A stretch of 64,000 nucleotides of DNA from Terriglobia bacterium (lineage in GTDB: Bacteria > Acidobacteriota > Terriglobia > Bryobacterales > Bryobacteraceae). The notes under the pieces were generated by a model. The model was not told the origin of the DNA and did no database searches. It saw only the letters and a list, made by a program, of their open reading frames with translations. Shown here in pieces: positions 20,456-27,492 of this stretch (positions within the stretch are counted from its first letter, which is position 1; the number at the start of each line of letters is the position of its first letter). The stretch is from the NCBI GenBank assembly GCA_020073305.1, contig JAIQFK010000002.1, forward strand, positions 248,001 to 312,000. Direction: 5' to 3'. A program made the position numbers and the translations under genes.

Positions 20456-20782
20456 AATAAATGCGTCTCTCTTGAAAATAGACGCGACGGATTCATTCGC
20501 TGCAAGTCGAGCCCTTCGGGGACTGGCTCCACCGTCCCTAATCGAGCCGGGTGCAAAATACCGGCCAGCCCGTCGTGGACGGTGGTGCCTGTCCCCTCTC
20601 GCACGAGCCCTCTGGGATTTTCATGCTCGCGGGTGTCGCCTCGGGCGACATGGCTCAGAACTGGACCTTTTTTCCTCGTCCCCTTTTTCCTCACGCGAGC
20701 CGAACGCAACGCGATGAAACGCCTCGTGCCAATGTTGGTCGCGGGATACCCGCCGGGCGAAAACTCCGACTGTTGGCGCACG
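20456..20782. repeat. long direct repeat, copy 1
   Basis: About 327 bp that recurs at 22738-23049 with very high identity, starting AATAAATGCGTCTCTC and ending GACTGTTGGCGCACG. Near its start GCGTCT and AGACGC can form a stem around a 11-nt loop. Copy 1 differs by an about 15-bp longer pyrimidine stretch near 20665-20690 and by scattered substitutions. The pair flanks the TPR gene. No transposase is encoded. The 415 bp from 20783 to the TPR gene hold no gene I can support. Confidence 0.85.
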
Positions 20783-21197
20783 TTTGCGGCTCCATTCCCC
20801 GGAGGAACCCTAACGCAAATAGACTATTGCTTTCTGGCCGCCAAAGAGCTAAGAAACAGCCAGGACAAGTTCCCTTCGAGGGCAGCAGAATTCTTATCAG
20901 CCCTCCTGGGTCTCAAGCATGTTCCGTGTGCTGGACTCCCGCCAATTGTGACGAGAACCCTCCCCGGTCGTGAGTAAACAGATCGGCCAAAACAGGGCAA
21001 AGAAGCCGCTGCATTCAAGCTTCCGACGTTTGGAGGCGTGCTGTCAGCCGTCCTGGTGAACGAGGCACAATCACCTGTTCGGGAAATCTCGATAATTCAT
21101 TTCGCGATTATCAAGAGTTAGGCGAATGAGTAGCACCTGACGCCTCGTATTTAGGTCCGGTCGTCGCTCCGGCTGCCAAACCGGAGAGGAGGTTGAG

Positions 21198-22631
21198 ATG
21201 CGGCGGCCAGTCATACCGGGAATGATTCTGGGTGTGCTTCTGACGCAGTCGCTCACTTTCGGGCAGCGTACTGCTTGGGAGCAGTTGATGGCATCCGGCA
21301 ACGAATTTCAGGCACAGGGGCGATACGCCGAAGCGCTGACCGCTTTTCGTGGTGCGCTGCAGAAGGCTGAAGGCCTCGGGGAACCTCCGGCGGTAGCCAG
21401 GAGCCTCAATGATCTGGCTGTGGTCTCAGTAAACTGCGGGGATTATTCTCAAGCAGAGCAACTTTACCACCGCGCGGTAGCGGTTTGGGAGGGACTCGCT
21501 GAGCCAATGAGCCTTGCGGTGACTCTCCGGAATCTGGCGCAACTCCATTGCGCCCTGGGTCGGTACGACGAGGCCGAGGCCTTGGCGCGTCGCGCCTTGG
21601 CGCTCCAATCTCAGGCGCAGGGGCCCGACGATTCCGGAGCAGCCATCTTCTTGGAGGGTCTGGGGGACATTCAGTTTGCTCGCGGTCTCTACACGGAGGC
21701 GGAGTCGAATTATCGGCGCGCTCTGGCACTCCGTGAGAGAGCGCCAAGCCCGGATGATGTGCAGCTGGCAGCGAGATTGGTCGCCCTCGGCCGGATCTGC
21801 TCCGCGCTCGCGCGTTTCCGGGAGGCAGAACGATTTTATCGGCGTGCGCTCTCGATTCGGGAAAAAGCGCTGGGAAGCCGGCACCCGGATACCGCTAGGA
21901 TCTGGAACAACTTGGCGGAAATGTATCTGTTCGAGAAGCAATACCACAAGGCCGAGCCGCTTCTCACAAAGGTAATTGAAGTTTGGAGCGCGACACTCGG
22001 GCCCGAGCATCCTGAGTTGCTCGTGGCCCTCAACAACCTGGCTAGCGTGTACCGGGGCGAGGCTCGATTTAACGATGCCGAGATGCTGTATCGACGAGCT
22101 TTGGGCCTCTGCGAGGAATCACTAGGACGCGAGCACCCCTGCGCTTCGGCACTGCTCACCAATTTGGCGACCCTTCAACGCGCAAGCCGTCACTATGGGG
22201 AAGCCGAATTGCTCTACCGTCGCGCCATCGCGATTGAGGAGACAACGCTTGGGCCGGAGCATGCGGAAGTCTTCAAGACGCTCAGTCTTCTGGCGGCAAC
22301 ATACTACTTAGACAAGCAGTACCAAGATGCCGAGCCCCTGTTCGGTCGGGCGCTGAAGATAGCCGAGCATTCCTTGGATCCCGCCCATCCTGACGTGTTG
22401 ACGACGCTGTGCAACTATGCTGGTCTGCTGCGAAAGACACACAGGAAGGCCGAGGCAACCAGAATCGAGGGGCAGGTCCGGGAGCTGCGTGCAAGATCTG
22501 ATCACGAGAATCCCGGGAAATTCGAAGTGGATTGGAGGGACCTGCAACAAAAGAGTGCGAGTAGCAAAAAGCCCGCTGGCACGCCCAGAGAGACCAGAAC
22601 TCCCCACCCGCCTGCTTCGAAGCCAAAATAG
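21198..22631 (+). CDS. secreted tetratricopeptide-repeat protein (kinesin light chain-like TPRs)
   Basis: 477 residues, ATG 21198 preceded by AGGAGG. Signal peptide MRRPVIPGMILGVLLTQSLTFGQ, then about nine TPR units of 42-residue spacing from residue 30 to 415, with the repeated pattern YxxAExLYRRALxIxExxLGxEHPD of TPR_12/kinesin light chain repeats. The tail (DLQQKSASSKKPAGTPRETRTPHPPASKPK) is basic and Pro-rich. Role is probably protein-protein contact in the periplasm. It lies between two long direct repeats, so it may have been moved as a unit. A leader hairpin TCCGGT/ACCGGA precedes it. Confidence 0.85.
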   Translation: MRRPVIPGMILGVLLTQSLTFGQRTAWEQLMASGNEFQAQGRYAEALTAFRGALQKAEGLGEPPAVARSLNDLAVVSVNCGDYSQAEQLYHRAVAVWEGLAEPMSLAVTLRNLAQLHCALGRYDEAEALARRALALQSQAQGPDDSGAAIFLEGLGDIQFARGLYTEAESNYRRALALRERAPSPDDVQLAARLVALGRICSALARFREAERFYRRALSIREKALGSRHPDTARIWNNLAEMYLFEKQYHKAEPLLTKVIEVWSATLGPEHPELLVALNNLASVYRGEARFNDAEMLYRRALGLCEESLGREHPCASALLTNLATLQRASRHYGEAELLYRRAIAIEETTLGPEHAEVFKTLSLLAATYYLDKQYQDAEPLFGRALKIAEHSLDPAHPDVLTTLCNYAGLLRKTHRKAEATRIEGQVRELRARSDHENPGKFEVDWRDLQQKSASSKKPAGTPRETRTPHPPASKPK

Positions 22632-22674
22632 TGCACGAGAAACGCTTGTGGGAGGGAGCCGCCTTCGGCTTCCC

Positions 22675-22700
22675 GGCCTAAAGGGGACAGACGCATTTTC
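22675..22700 (+). repeat. short dispersed repeat, GGGGACAG type
   Basis: CTAAAGGGGACAGACGCATT, followed by TT, recurs at 26550-26571; related forms are at 23354-23375 (AAAGGTGACAGAAGCATTTT) and 25867-25888 (AAAGGGGAATGTCCCCTTTT). Such GGGGACAG motifs resemble the REP-like sequences found near REP-associated (Y1) transposases. No such transposase is in the window; the link is inference. Confidence 0.55.
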
Positions 22701-22737
22701 CATTGGGCCCCACAGAAAACATCGCCTGCTGGAGCTG

Positions 22738-23049
22738 AATAAATGCGTCTCTCTTGAAAATAGACGCGACGGATTCATTCGCTGCAAGTCGAGCCCTTCG
22801 GGGACTGGCTCCACCGTCCCTAATCGAGCCGGGTGCAAAATACCGGCCATCTCGTCGTGGACGGTGGTGCCTGTCCCCTCTCGCACGAGCCCTCTGGCAT
22901 TTTCATGCTCGCGGGTGTCGCCTCGGGCGACATGGCTCAGAACTGTCCCCCTTTTCCTCACGCGAGCCGAACGCAACGCGATGAAACGCCTCGTGCCGAT
23001 GTTGGTCGCGGGATACCCGCCGGGTGAAACGGCCGACTGTTGGCGCACG
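22738..23049. repeat. long direct repeat, copy 2
   Basis: About 312 bp, nearly identical to 20456-20782. Its last 26 bases supply the GTG start and first eight codons of the HTH gene at 23024. In copy 1 the corresponding codon is GCG, so the start codon is private to this copy. The boundary therefore sits inside a gene. Confidence 0.85.
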
Positions 23050-23329
23050 CATCATTGAAGGACTGGAGCAGGCCATTGCTTGGACGAGGGGCCAGAACGA
23101 ACGTGTTCGCGTGACGCTGGTAGATGTTCCGGAGATCGATATTCGCGGCGTCCGCCGGAAGATGGGGCTGAGCCAAGCGCAATTCGCAACCAAGTTCGGC
23201 TTTCCGCCGGCAACCCTGAGGAACTGGGAGCAAGGCCGGTCTCACCCAGACGCACCCACTCGTGTGCTGCTGGCCGTGATCGCCAAGCACCCAGAAGCCG
23301 TGGAGGATGTCCTGCGCAAGGCGAGTTGA
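23024..23329 (+). CDS. orphan HTH antitoxin-like protein (XRE family)
   Basis: 101 residues. C-terminal helix-turn-helix: IDIRGVRRKMGLSQAQFATKFGFPPATLRNWEQGRSHPDAPTRVLLAVIAKHPEAV. The N-terminal GARIIEGLEQAIAWTRGQ resembles antitoxins that follow RelE/HigB-type toxins. No toxin is found on either side: the upstream neighbour is repeat copy 2, which also supplies the GTG start. It may be the survivor of a broken toxin-antitoxin pair, or a stand-alone repressor. Expression is uncertain because the natural 5' end seems to be lost. Confidence 0.7.
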   Translation: MKRPTVGARIIEGLEQAIAWTRGQNERVRVTLVDVPEIDIRGVRRKMGLSQAQFATKFGFPPATLRNWEQGRSHPDAPTRVLLAVIAKHPEAVEDVLRKAS

Positions 23330-23342
23330 CCGCGCCGCGCCT

Positions 23343-23425
23343 AAGCCTTTAGCCTAAAGGTGACAGAAGCATTTTCCAAGAGCCCACCATAATTGCGCCT
23401 GTCCCCTTTTCTCCCCTTTTCTCCC
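23343..23425. repeat. degenerate GGGGACAG-type repeat cluster
   Basis: The gap between the HTH gene and the nuclease operon holds a perfect inverted pair CCTTTAG-C-CTAAAGG (about 23346-23360), the diverged repeat AAAGGTGACAGAAGCATTTT, and on the opposite orientation CCTGTCCCCTTTTCTCCC with a tandem CCCCTTTTCT unit. It may end both converging transcripts; that is inference. Confidence 0.45.
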
Positions 23426-23451
23426 GAAGCCGGTGCTCGCCTGGTCCGGCG

Positions 23452-23739
23452 TCACTTGCCCTGTTCGTTGTACTTGGGCTGACTTCGCGCTATGATCCGC
23501 TGCTCCTGCGCTCGGGCTTCATCAATGCTGCTATGTTGCTCAATCACAACTTTGGCGCCCGGAACGGGGTCCTTGCCAGAGCCCAGGTGCTCCGTGACCC
23601 TGTCTTGTACACGTCCACGCTGGGCAACCCCGGTATAGTTGTTCTTGCCGCTCTCGGTCACAATCCTGTAGACGACCGGTTTGTTGTCAGGCAATTTGTT
23701 GATCCCATGCTGATTGAATGATACGGTTTTTCTCGCCAT
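23452..23739 (-). CDS. small GIY-YIG-type nuclease domain protein
   Basis: 95 residues. VVYRIVTESGKNNYTGVAQRGRVQDRVTEHLGSG matches the GIY...YIG core with the catalytic Arg helix (QDRVTEHL); EARAQEQRIIARSQPKYNEQGK supplies the helix Glu and terminal Asn. YTG replaces YIG. The protein is the bare domain without a DNA-binding module. AAGGAG lies upstream of ATG 23739. It is the last gene of a four-gene minus-strand operon with two HNH-like proteins and another GIY-YIG protein. Function unknown; nicking or cleaving DNA is the family expectation. Confidence 0.7.
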   Translation of the reverse strand: MARKTVSFNQHGINKLPDNKPVVYRIVTESGKNNYTGVAQRGRVQDRVTEHLGSGKDPVPGAKVVIEQHSSIDEARAQEQRIIARSQPKYNEQGK

Positions 23740-23829
23740 AGAGATTACTCCTTCTTACTCCTTTCAAATTCGCTGGCTCCTAACAACGCGACGCGATGGC
23801 ATCCGTCATAGCGCCCTGTTTCAACGTCG

Positions 23830-24090
23830 CTACCGGTGGCCGCGCGGCGTCACTCCGGGATTCTGGTAGTCGCCGCCGTGGCCGCAATTCAAGTGGCAAT
23901 TCTCGGGTTCTCCGGTGCAGAGAATAACAGGGCTGGAGCGGTTGCCGTGATGCGCCTCCCACTGCCCCGGGCCGGGGTTTGCGCGGCTGTTGCCCCAAGA
24001 CAGCCGTTTGTCGCAGCACTCGCACCGGCCATCCGCCAGATCGAACGCCATTTCGATTTCATCTGCTGTGAATTCGTAATCGTCGGCCAT
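23830..24090 (-). CDS. small HNH-like zinc nuclease domain protein
   Basis: 86 residues. Features: FTADEIEMAFDLADGRCECCDKRLSW with a CxxC zinc knuckle, WEAHHGNRSS (the HH of the HNH motif), then ILCTGEPENCHLNCGHGG with a second Cys/His set. This order fits a minimal beta-beta-alpha metal nuclease. The C-terminal part is unusual and would need a structure prediction to confirm the last ligand. Start ATG 24090 with AGGAA upstream; 16 bp from the preceding gene of the operon, 90 bp before the GIY-YIG gene. Confidence 0.62.
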   Translation of the reverse strand: MADDYEFTADEIEMAFDLADGRCECCDKRLSWGNSRANPGPGQWEAHHGNRSSPVILCTGEPENCHLNCGHGGDYQNPGVTPRGHR

Positions 24091-24105
24091 ATCGCCTATT
24101 CCTAA

Positions 24106-24396
24106 CTACTTCTTGCCGCAGGTCTGGCCCACATTGGCAGAAACGAGTGTGTAAGCGCCGATTTCCAGAGACTTGCCGGTCTCGCCATTGTGTTTCTTGC
24201 AGAGCGGAACGATGTACCAATTCTTGTCAGTGGTGCTGTCCTTCTGGACGTGGGCGCCCACCAAGTCCGTTTCAAGGCACTTTTCTACGGGGCAGTATGT
24301 CGGAATGGTCGAGCCACTGAATTTCTTCCAATGCTCCAACCAGCTACTGCATCTGCAGGTAGTGCCACTGGTACCGTTAACGTTGTTCACCTTCAT
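24106..24396 (-). CDS. small HNH-like zinc protein
   Basis: 96 residues. The pattern TTCRCSSWLEHWKKFSG, YCPVEKCLETDLVGAHVQKD, NWYIVPLCKKHNGETG places Cys-x4-Cys, then AHV, then C-x2-HN, the treble-clef arrangement of HNH domains. I infer a nuclease-like or zinc-binding protein; catalytic status is unclear. A good AAGGAGA ribosome site precedes ATG 24396. Second gene of the four-gene operon, 48 bp after the first gene and 15 bp before the next. Confidence 0.6.
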   Translation of the reverse strand: MKVNNVNGTSGTTCRCSSWLEHWKKFSGSTIPTYCPVEKCLETDLVGAHVQKDSTTDKNWYIVPLCKKHNGETGKSLEIGAYTLVSANVGQTCGKK

Positions 24397-24444
24397 AACG
24401 TTTCTCCTTATGCGTCGATCTCCCTCGATATCACGCGGGCGGCC

Positions 24445-24795
24445 TTAGCCACCCTCTTTCACATTGCAGCCGTTCGGCGTGTAGGCATTCGTATAGTGCG
24501 CCAGAAGATCCGCCTCCTCGTCGGTCCGCTCTTTCTCTTTCGTGTTGAGGTGGACTTGGACGTGGGTTGCACCTTTTTTCCTGATGCAGTCGGCTCGATG
24601 GTGGTTGTCGCTGATCCGGTCTGCTAGGTCACCCTGGCCTATGTAGACGGGAAGCCATTGGCCTTTGTCGTTCTTCCTTGAATAGATGTAGTTGCCATCC
24701 TGGTTGGCGTTGAAATTGACGGGGAGCGCGTAAACGAAGTACGTATACTTCGTACCGCTGGCGCCAGTCCAATTACATCTCCCAGGCTCTGCCAT
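24445..24795 (-). CDS. small GIY-YIG-type nuclease domain protein (operon leader)
   Basis: 116 residues. YTYFVYALP...NYIYSRKNDKGQWLPVYIGQGDLADRISDNHHR contains a YIG-type strand followed by the Arg helix; ERTDEEADLLAHYTNAYTPNGCNVKEGG supplies the conserved Glu helix and final Asn. The core carries an insert between the first two strands. ATG 24795 is preceded by AGGAGA. It is first in the operon and divergent from the XRE regulator 203 bp away, so that regulator may control it. Function unknown. Confidence 0.72.
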   Translation of the reverse strand: MAEPGRCNWTGASGTKYTYFVYALPVNFNANQDGNYIYSRKNDKGQWLPVYIGQGDLADRISDNHHRADCIRKKGATHVQVHLNTKEKERTDEEADLLAHYTNAYTPNGCNVKEGG

Positions 24796-24998
24796 GTCGA
24801 TTCTCCTGTTACGTATCCTTCAGTTTTGTGAGCGATTGCGGCGGGGCCCGCAATCCACCCTAAAACTCCAGCCTCAAGTTTTTGATTGTAGCACAATGCA
24901 ACTTCTCTAGCGGCCAAATTGGATGCACGATATACAAACGTATTATTACTCTGTGCAATTGAGAATCATTCATCGTATGCTGACTATGTAGTTGCTCA
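24796..24998. promoter_or_regulatory. divergent control region between nuclease operon and XRE-ImmA operon
   Basis: 203 AT-rich bp. An inverted pair ATTGAG (24958-24963) and CTCAAT (24995-25000) flanks the region just before the XRE start. On the minus strand TTGCAC then TATATC with 18 bp spacing could be a promoter for the nuclease operon, and TACAAT lies closer to its start. These are weak matches; the region is the natural place for XRE autoregulation. Confidence 0.35.
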
Positions 24999-25379
24999 AT
25001 GGAGAAGGATTTCTACCCCCGCTTTGGTCAAACGCTCCGAAAGGCGCGTAAGACCTCCGGATTGTCGCAGGAGGACCTAGCGAAGGCTGTCGGCCTCAAC
25101 AGAACATCAGTCAGCAACATCGAAAAGGGACGGCAGAAGATTCTGCTGCACACGTTCTGTGACCTATTGCGTGTATTGAACGTAGAACCACGCGACCTGA
25201 TCCCCCTCCCAATTGAGAAAAAGCCACCCGCCAATCCCGATCTAAGCGGGTACCGGCCGGCTGTGCGCGGTTTCATCTCGAGGGGCATCGGCCTGCCATC
25301 GAGAGAGGAGTCGAAGAACAAAACAAATGCCAATTCGCCGCTTCAAGATTCAGAAGCTCGTAAGCGAGTTGCTCGATGA
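24999..25379 (+). CDS. XRE-family transcriptional regulator
   Basis: 126 residues. Typical Cro/C1 helix-turn-helix: FGQTLRKARKTSGLSQEDLAKAVGLNRTSVSNIEKGRQKILLHTFCDLLRVLNVEPRDLI, residues 8-67. A Pro-rich linker and basic tail follow. It overlaps the next gene, an ImmA/IrrE peptidase, by 53 bp in another frame. Xre plus ImmA (COG2856) pairs are found in mobile elements, where the peptidase inactivates the repressor, and have been predicted as toxin-antitoxin modules. It may control the divergent nuclease operon. Confidence 0.88.
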   Translation: MEKDFYPRFGQTLRKARKTSGLSQEDLAKAVGLNRTSVSNIEKGRQKILLHTFCDLLRVLNVEPRDLIPLPIEKKPPANPDLSGYRPAVRGFISRGIGLPSREESKNKTNANSPLQDSEARKRVAR

Positions 25380-25863
25380 GTTCGAAGTGGCAGAGCCGCC
25401 CGTCCCGGTGCGGCGGATTGCACGCGGCCGTGGTGCACGCATATTCCTGGAAGACCAAGAAGGCGATCTGTCCGGGTTCCTGTTCCGTCGGGGAAGCGAG
25501 ATCATCATTGGCGTCAACACGCATCAGGCACCGGTGCGCCAGCGGTTCACGATCGCACATGAATTAGGCCACTTGCTGCTTCATGAATTGCATGAGCTCC
25601 ACGTGGACCACGGGTTCATGGTACGGCTGCGCAGCGAGGTATCCAGTCTCGGACTCGACGAGGATGAAATGGAGGCGAACCGGTTTGCCGCGGAACTGTT
25701 GATGCCGGCTCGGCTGCTAAAAGAGGACCTGGAGGGCAGAGAGCTTGACCTGACGGACGATGAGACGTTTCGGTCTCTGGCTAAGCGTTACGGCGTCAGC
25801 GCACAGGCTCTAGCCATTCGGCTTACAGGGCTAGGGTATCTTCCAACCGTGGAAACTTCGTAG
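25327..25863 (+). CDS. ImmA/IrrE-family metallopeptidase
   Basis: 178 residues. The zinc motif is RFTIAHELGHLLLHEL (HELGH), with the downstream ligand region DEMEANRFAAELLMPARLL, as in Peptidase_M78/ImmA. In conjugative elements and Deinococcus such enzymes cleave a partner repressor after a signal. Start ATG 25327 lies inside the end of the XRE gene. A C-terminal helix set (LAKRYGVSAQALAIRLTGLGYL) matches the family's winged-helix-like tail. The likely substrate is the upstream XRE protein. Confidence 0.9.
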   Translation: MPIRRFKIQKLVSELLDEFEVAEPPVPVRRIARGRGARIFLEDQEGDLSGFLFRRGSEIIIGVNTHQAPVRQRFTIAHELGHLLLHELHELHVDHGFMVRLRSEVSSLGLDEDEMEANRFAAELLMPARLLKEDLEGRELDLTDDETFRSLAKRYGVSAQALAIRLTGLGYLPTVETS

Positions 25864-25868
25864 ACCCT

Positions 25869-25887
25869 AAAGGGGAATGTCCCCTTT
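25869..25887 (+). terminator. hairpin terminator after ImmA gene
   Basis: AAAGGGGA-ATG-TCCCCTTT is a perfect 8-bp stem with a 3-nt loop, 6 nt after the stop codon, followed by TTCCCC. It looks like a Rho-independent terminator, although the T tract is short. It is also a variant of the dispersed GGGGACAG repeat and may be both. Confidence 0.5.
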
Positions 25888-25913
25888 TCCCCAACCTCTT
25901 CTTCCAAACGTCC

Positions 25914-26441
25914 TCAGAGTTTGGGGACGGACAGGATTTCGAGCACTCGAAATCCATCGTCGTCGGGAGTTCGGGTGAATGTGACTTTGGCCTTGATTCG
26001 CGCCAGCGGGGAGAAATGTTCGAGCCGGTCCTTGGGTGCGCGCGCGACATAGTCTTGTAGTTCTTCCCAGCCTTTCATTCGGGCAAGATAGAGGGTGATG
26101 CTGAGCATGCGCCTGGGACGCATGTCCGCAGGGTAGGCGGGCAAGTGCGCCAGATCCAGGGCCAGGTTCCGGCACGTGGCGACGTTCTTGGTTGTGGTGC
26201 GAATGCAAAAATCCATGGAGGCGCATTGCTGGTGGGTTTTCCCGATGCAGTATTTTACGAGCGGCTCCGGAATCCAGACCAGTTGGACGGCGCCGGGGGT
26301 GCTCTTGCCTCCCGGAAGTTGCACGAAGAGAGACGGATCGAGTTCGAGGCTGCTTTCGCCGGGACGAGGGGTCTGGGCCAGGGCGACTACAGAGAGCACG
26401 CCGGCGGCAGCCAGTTTCCGCGGCCAATGAAGAGCGTTCAT
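25914..26441 (-). CDS. secreted protein of unknown function
   Basis: 175 residues. Signal peptide MNALHWPRKLAAAGVLSVVALAQ. The mature part holds four Cys (KYCIGKTHQQCASMDFCIRTTTKNVATCRN) that could form two disulfides, and a C-terminal beta-rich half (RIKAKVTFTRTPDDDGFRVLEILSVPKL). I do not recognise the family. It is convergent with the ImmA gene across the hairpin at 25869-25887. Confidence 0.65.
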   Translation of the reverse strand: MNALHWPRKLAAAGVLSVVALAQTPRPGESSLELDPSLFVQLPGGKSTPGAVQLVWIPEPLVKYCIGKTHQQCASMDFCIRTTTKNVATCRNLALDLAHLPAYPADMRPRRMLSITLYLARMKGWEELQDYVARAPKDRLEHFSPLARIKAKVTFTRTPDDDGFRVLEILSVPKL

Positions 26442-26550
26442 GGTTTGATTATCGCGAAACGCGCGTGTGATGGACTCGATGGCTGGTTCCCACGATCATC
26501 TTGGCCGACCGATTTCCAACCACATCGCCAGAGCGCGTTCGACCGGGCCC

Positions 26551-26571
26551 TAAAGGGGACAGACGCATTTT
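26551..26571 (+). repeat. short dispersed repeat, GGGGACAG type
   Basis: TAAAGGGGACAGACGCATTT, then T, identical over 20 bases to the copy at 22678-22699. It lies just upstream of the vapBC promoter region. Confidence 0.55.
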
Positions 26572-26603
26572 TAGCAGAGCGCGGGGGCCGATACGCTATG
26601 ATG

Positions 26604-26621
26604 GTGACATCATGATGTCAC
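26604..26621. promoter_or_regulatory. perfect palindrome over the vapB start codon (operator)
   Basis: GTGACATCATGATGTCAC is an uninterrupted 18-bp palindrome that contains the vapB ATG (26612-26614). A -10-like TATGAT sits just before it (26597-26602). Ribbon-helix-helix antitoxins bind palindromes of this kind and repress their own operon. Placement over the start codon would block initiation directly. Seen directly; binding is inferred. Confidence 0.7.
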
Positions 26622-26872
26622 GCACGCAGATCACGCTCGAGCCGGAAATTCAGCGCCGCGCGCGCCAGCGTGCCAGCGATATGGGTGTGTCCCTCGCCGA
26701 ATACCTCAGGCGCCTGGTCGCGCGCGACCTGGGCGGAGCGCAGCCAAGGGCCAAGCCGTCCTTGGTTTTTGATCTAGGTGCATCCGGCGGCTCCGATGTT
26801 GCCGCGAAGAAGGACGCGATGCTCGCAGAAGCCTTTAGATCAAGCGGCCGCAAGCCCCGACGTTCTGCATGA
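26612..26872 (+). CDS. vapB: VapB-type ribbon-helix-helix antitoxin
   Basis: 86 residues. RTQITLEPEIQRRARQRASDMGVSLAEYLRRLVARDLGG is the CopG/ribbon-helix-helix fold; the tail (FDLGASGGSDVAAKKDAMLAEAFRSSG) is the toxin-binding part. Start ATG 26612; a second ATG follows at 26615. The stop overlaps vapC by 4 nt (ATGA). The palindrome at 26604-26621 probably serves autoregulation. Confidence 0.85.
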   Translation: MMSRTQITLEPEIQRRARQRASDMGVSLAEYLRRLVARDLGGAQPRAKPSLVFDLGASGGSDVAAKKDAMLAEAFRSSGRKPRRSA

Positions 26873-27282
26873 GCCTCTTTGTCGACACCTCCATCTGGTA
26901 TGCCGCCGCGGACAAATCGGATGCCAATAACAACCGTGCTAAGGCCGCCCTCTCAGGCGGCGAGCCGCTGGTTACTACCGATCACATTTTGGTTGAGACC
27001 TGGACGTTGATCCGGCACCGGCTCGGTCGCCGGGCTGCCGAGCGATTTTGGGAAGGCCTGCGATCCGGCGCCGCTATCGTTGAGATTGTGGGTGCGGCGG
27101 ACCTGGCTTCAGCTTGGGAAATCGGCAGATCTTATCGCGATCAGGACTTCTCGATGGTGGACCGAACCAGCTTCGCCGTCATGCGCCGGCTCGGCATCGA
27201 TCGCGTGGCATCGCTCGACGATGACTTCGCCATCTTTCGCTTCGGACCAGGTCGCCGATTGGCCTTTACGGTGGTTCGCTGA
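26869..27282 (+). CDS. vapC: VapC-type PIN-domain toxin
   Basis: 137 residues. PIN-domain acidic residues: Asp in LFVDTSIWYAAAD, Glu in DHILVETWTLIRHRLG, Asp pair in QDFSMVDRTSFAVMRRLG and Asp in VASLDDDFAIFRFG. Family members are Mg-dependent RNases that cut tRNA or rRNA and are silenced by VapB. Overlaps vapB by ATGA. The 210 bp after it, up to 27492, hold no gene I can support. Confidence 0.9.
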   Translation: MSLFVDTSIWYAAADKSDANNNRAKAALSGGEPLVTTDHILVETWTLIRHRLGRRAAERFWEGLRSGAAIVEIVGAADLASAWEIGRSYRDQDFSMVDRTSFAVMRRLGIDRVASLDDDFAIFRFGPGRRLAFTVVR

Positions 27283-27492
27283 AGCCCACTTTTTTGCAAT
27301 GAGCCGCAAAGATTCGTCTTCGACCTCACAGTTCTTACAATAACGTAAGCGCAACACAATTCGAGCAGCCAGCCGAAGCCTCTCATCCGCTTGATCCCCC
27401 TCGGCTCTCCAGGATGCCAGCACCCTCTTTTACACTGAGGATCGCTTTGCCGTAGGCTAAAGTCTGCAGCAATTTCGTCGAAGGTATCTCAC

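Noticed and set aside
20582-20977. 131-codon ORF in and after repeat copy 1
   Set aside because: Runs across repeat boundary, no domain, and a sibling frame in copy 2 does not continue.
27109-27423. 104-codon minus-strand ORF with a CKNC motif
   Set aside because: Half of it is antisense to vapC, and no homology pattern beyond the single motif is seen.
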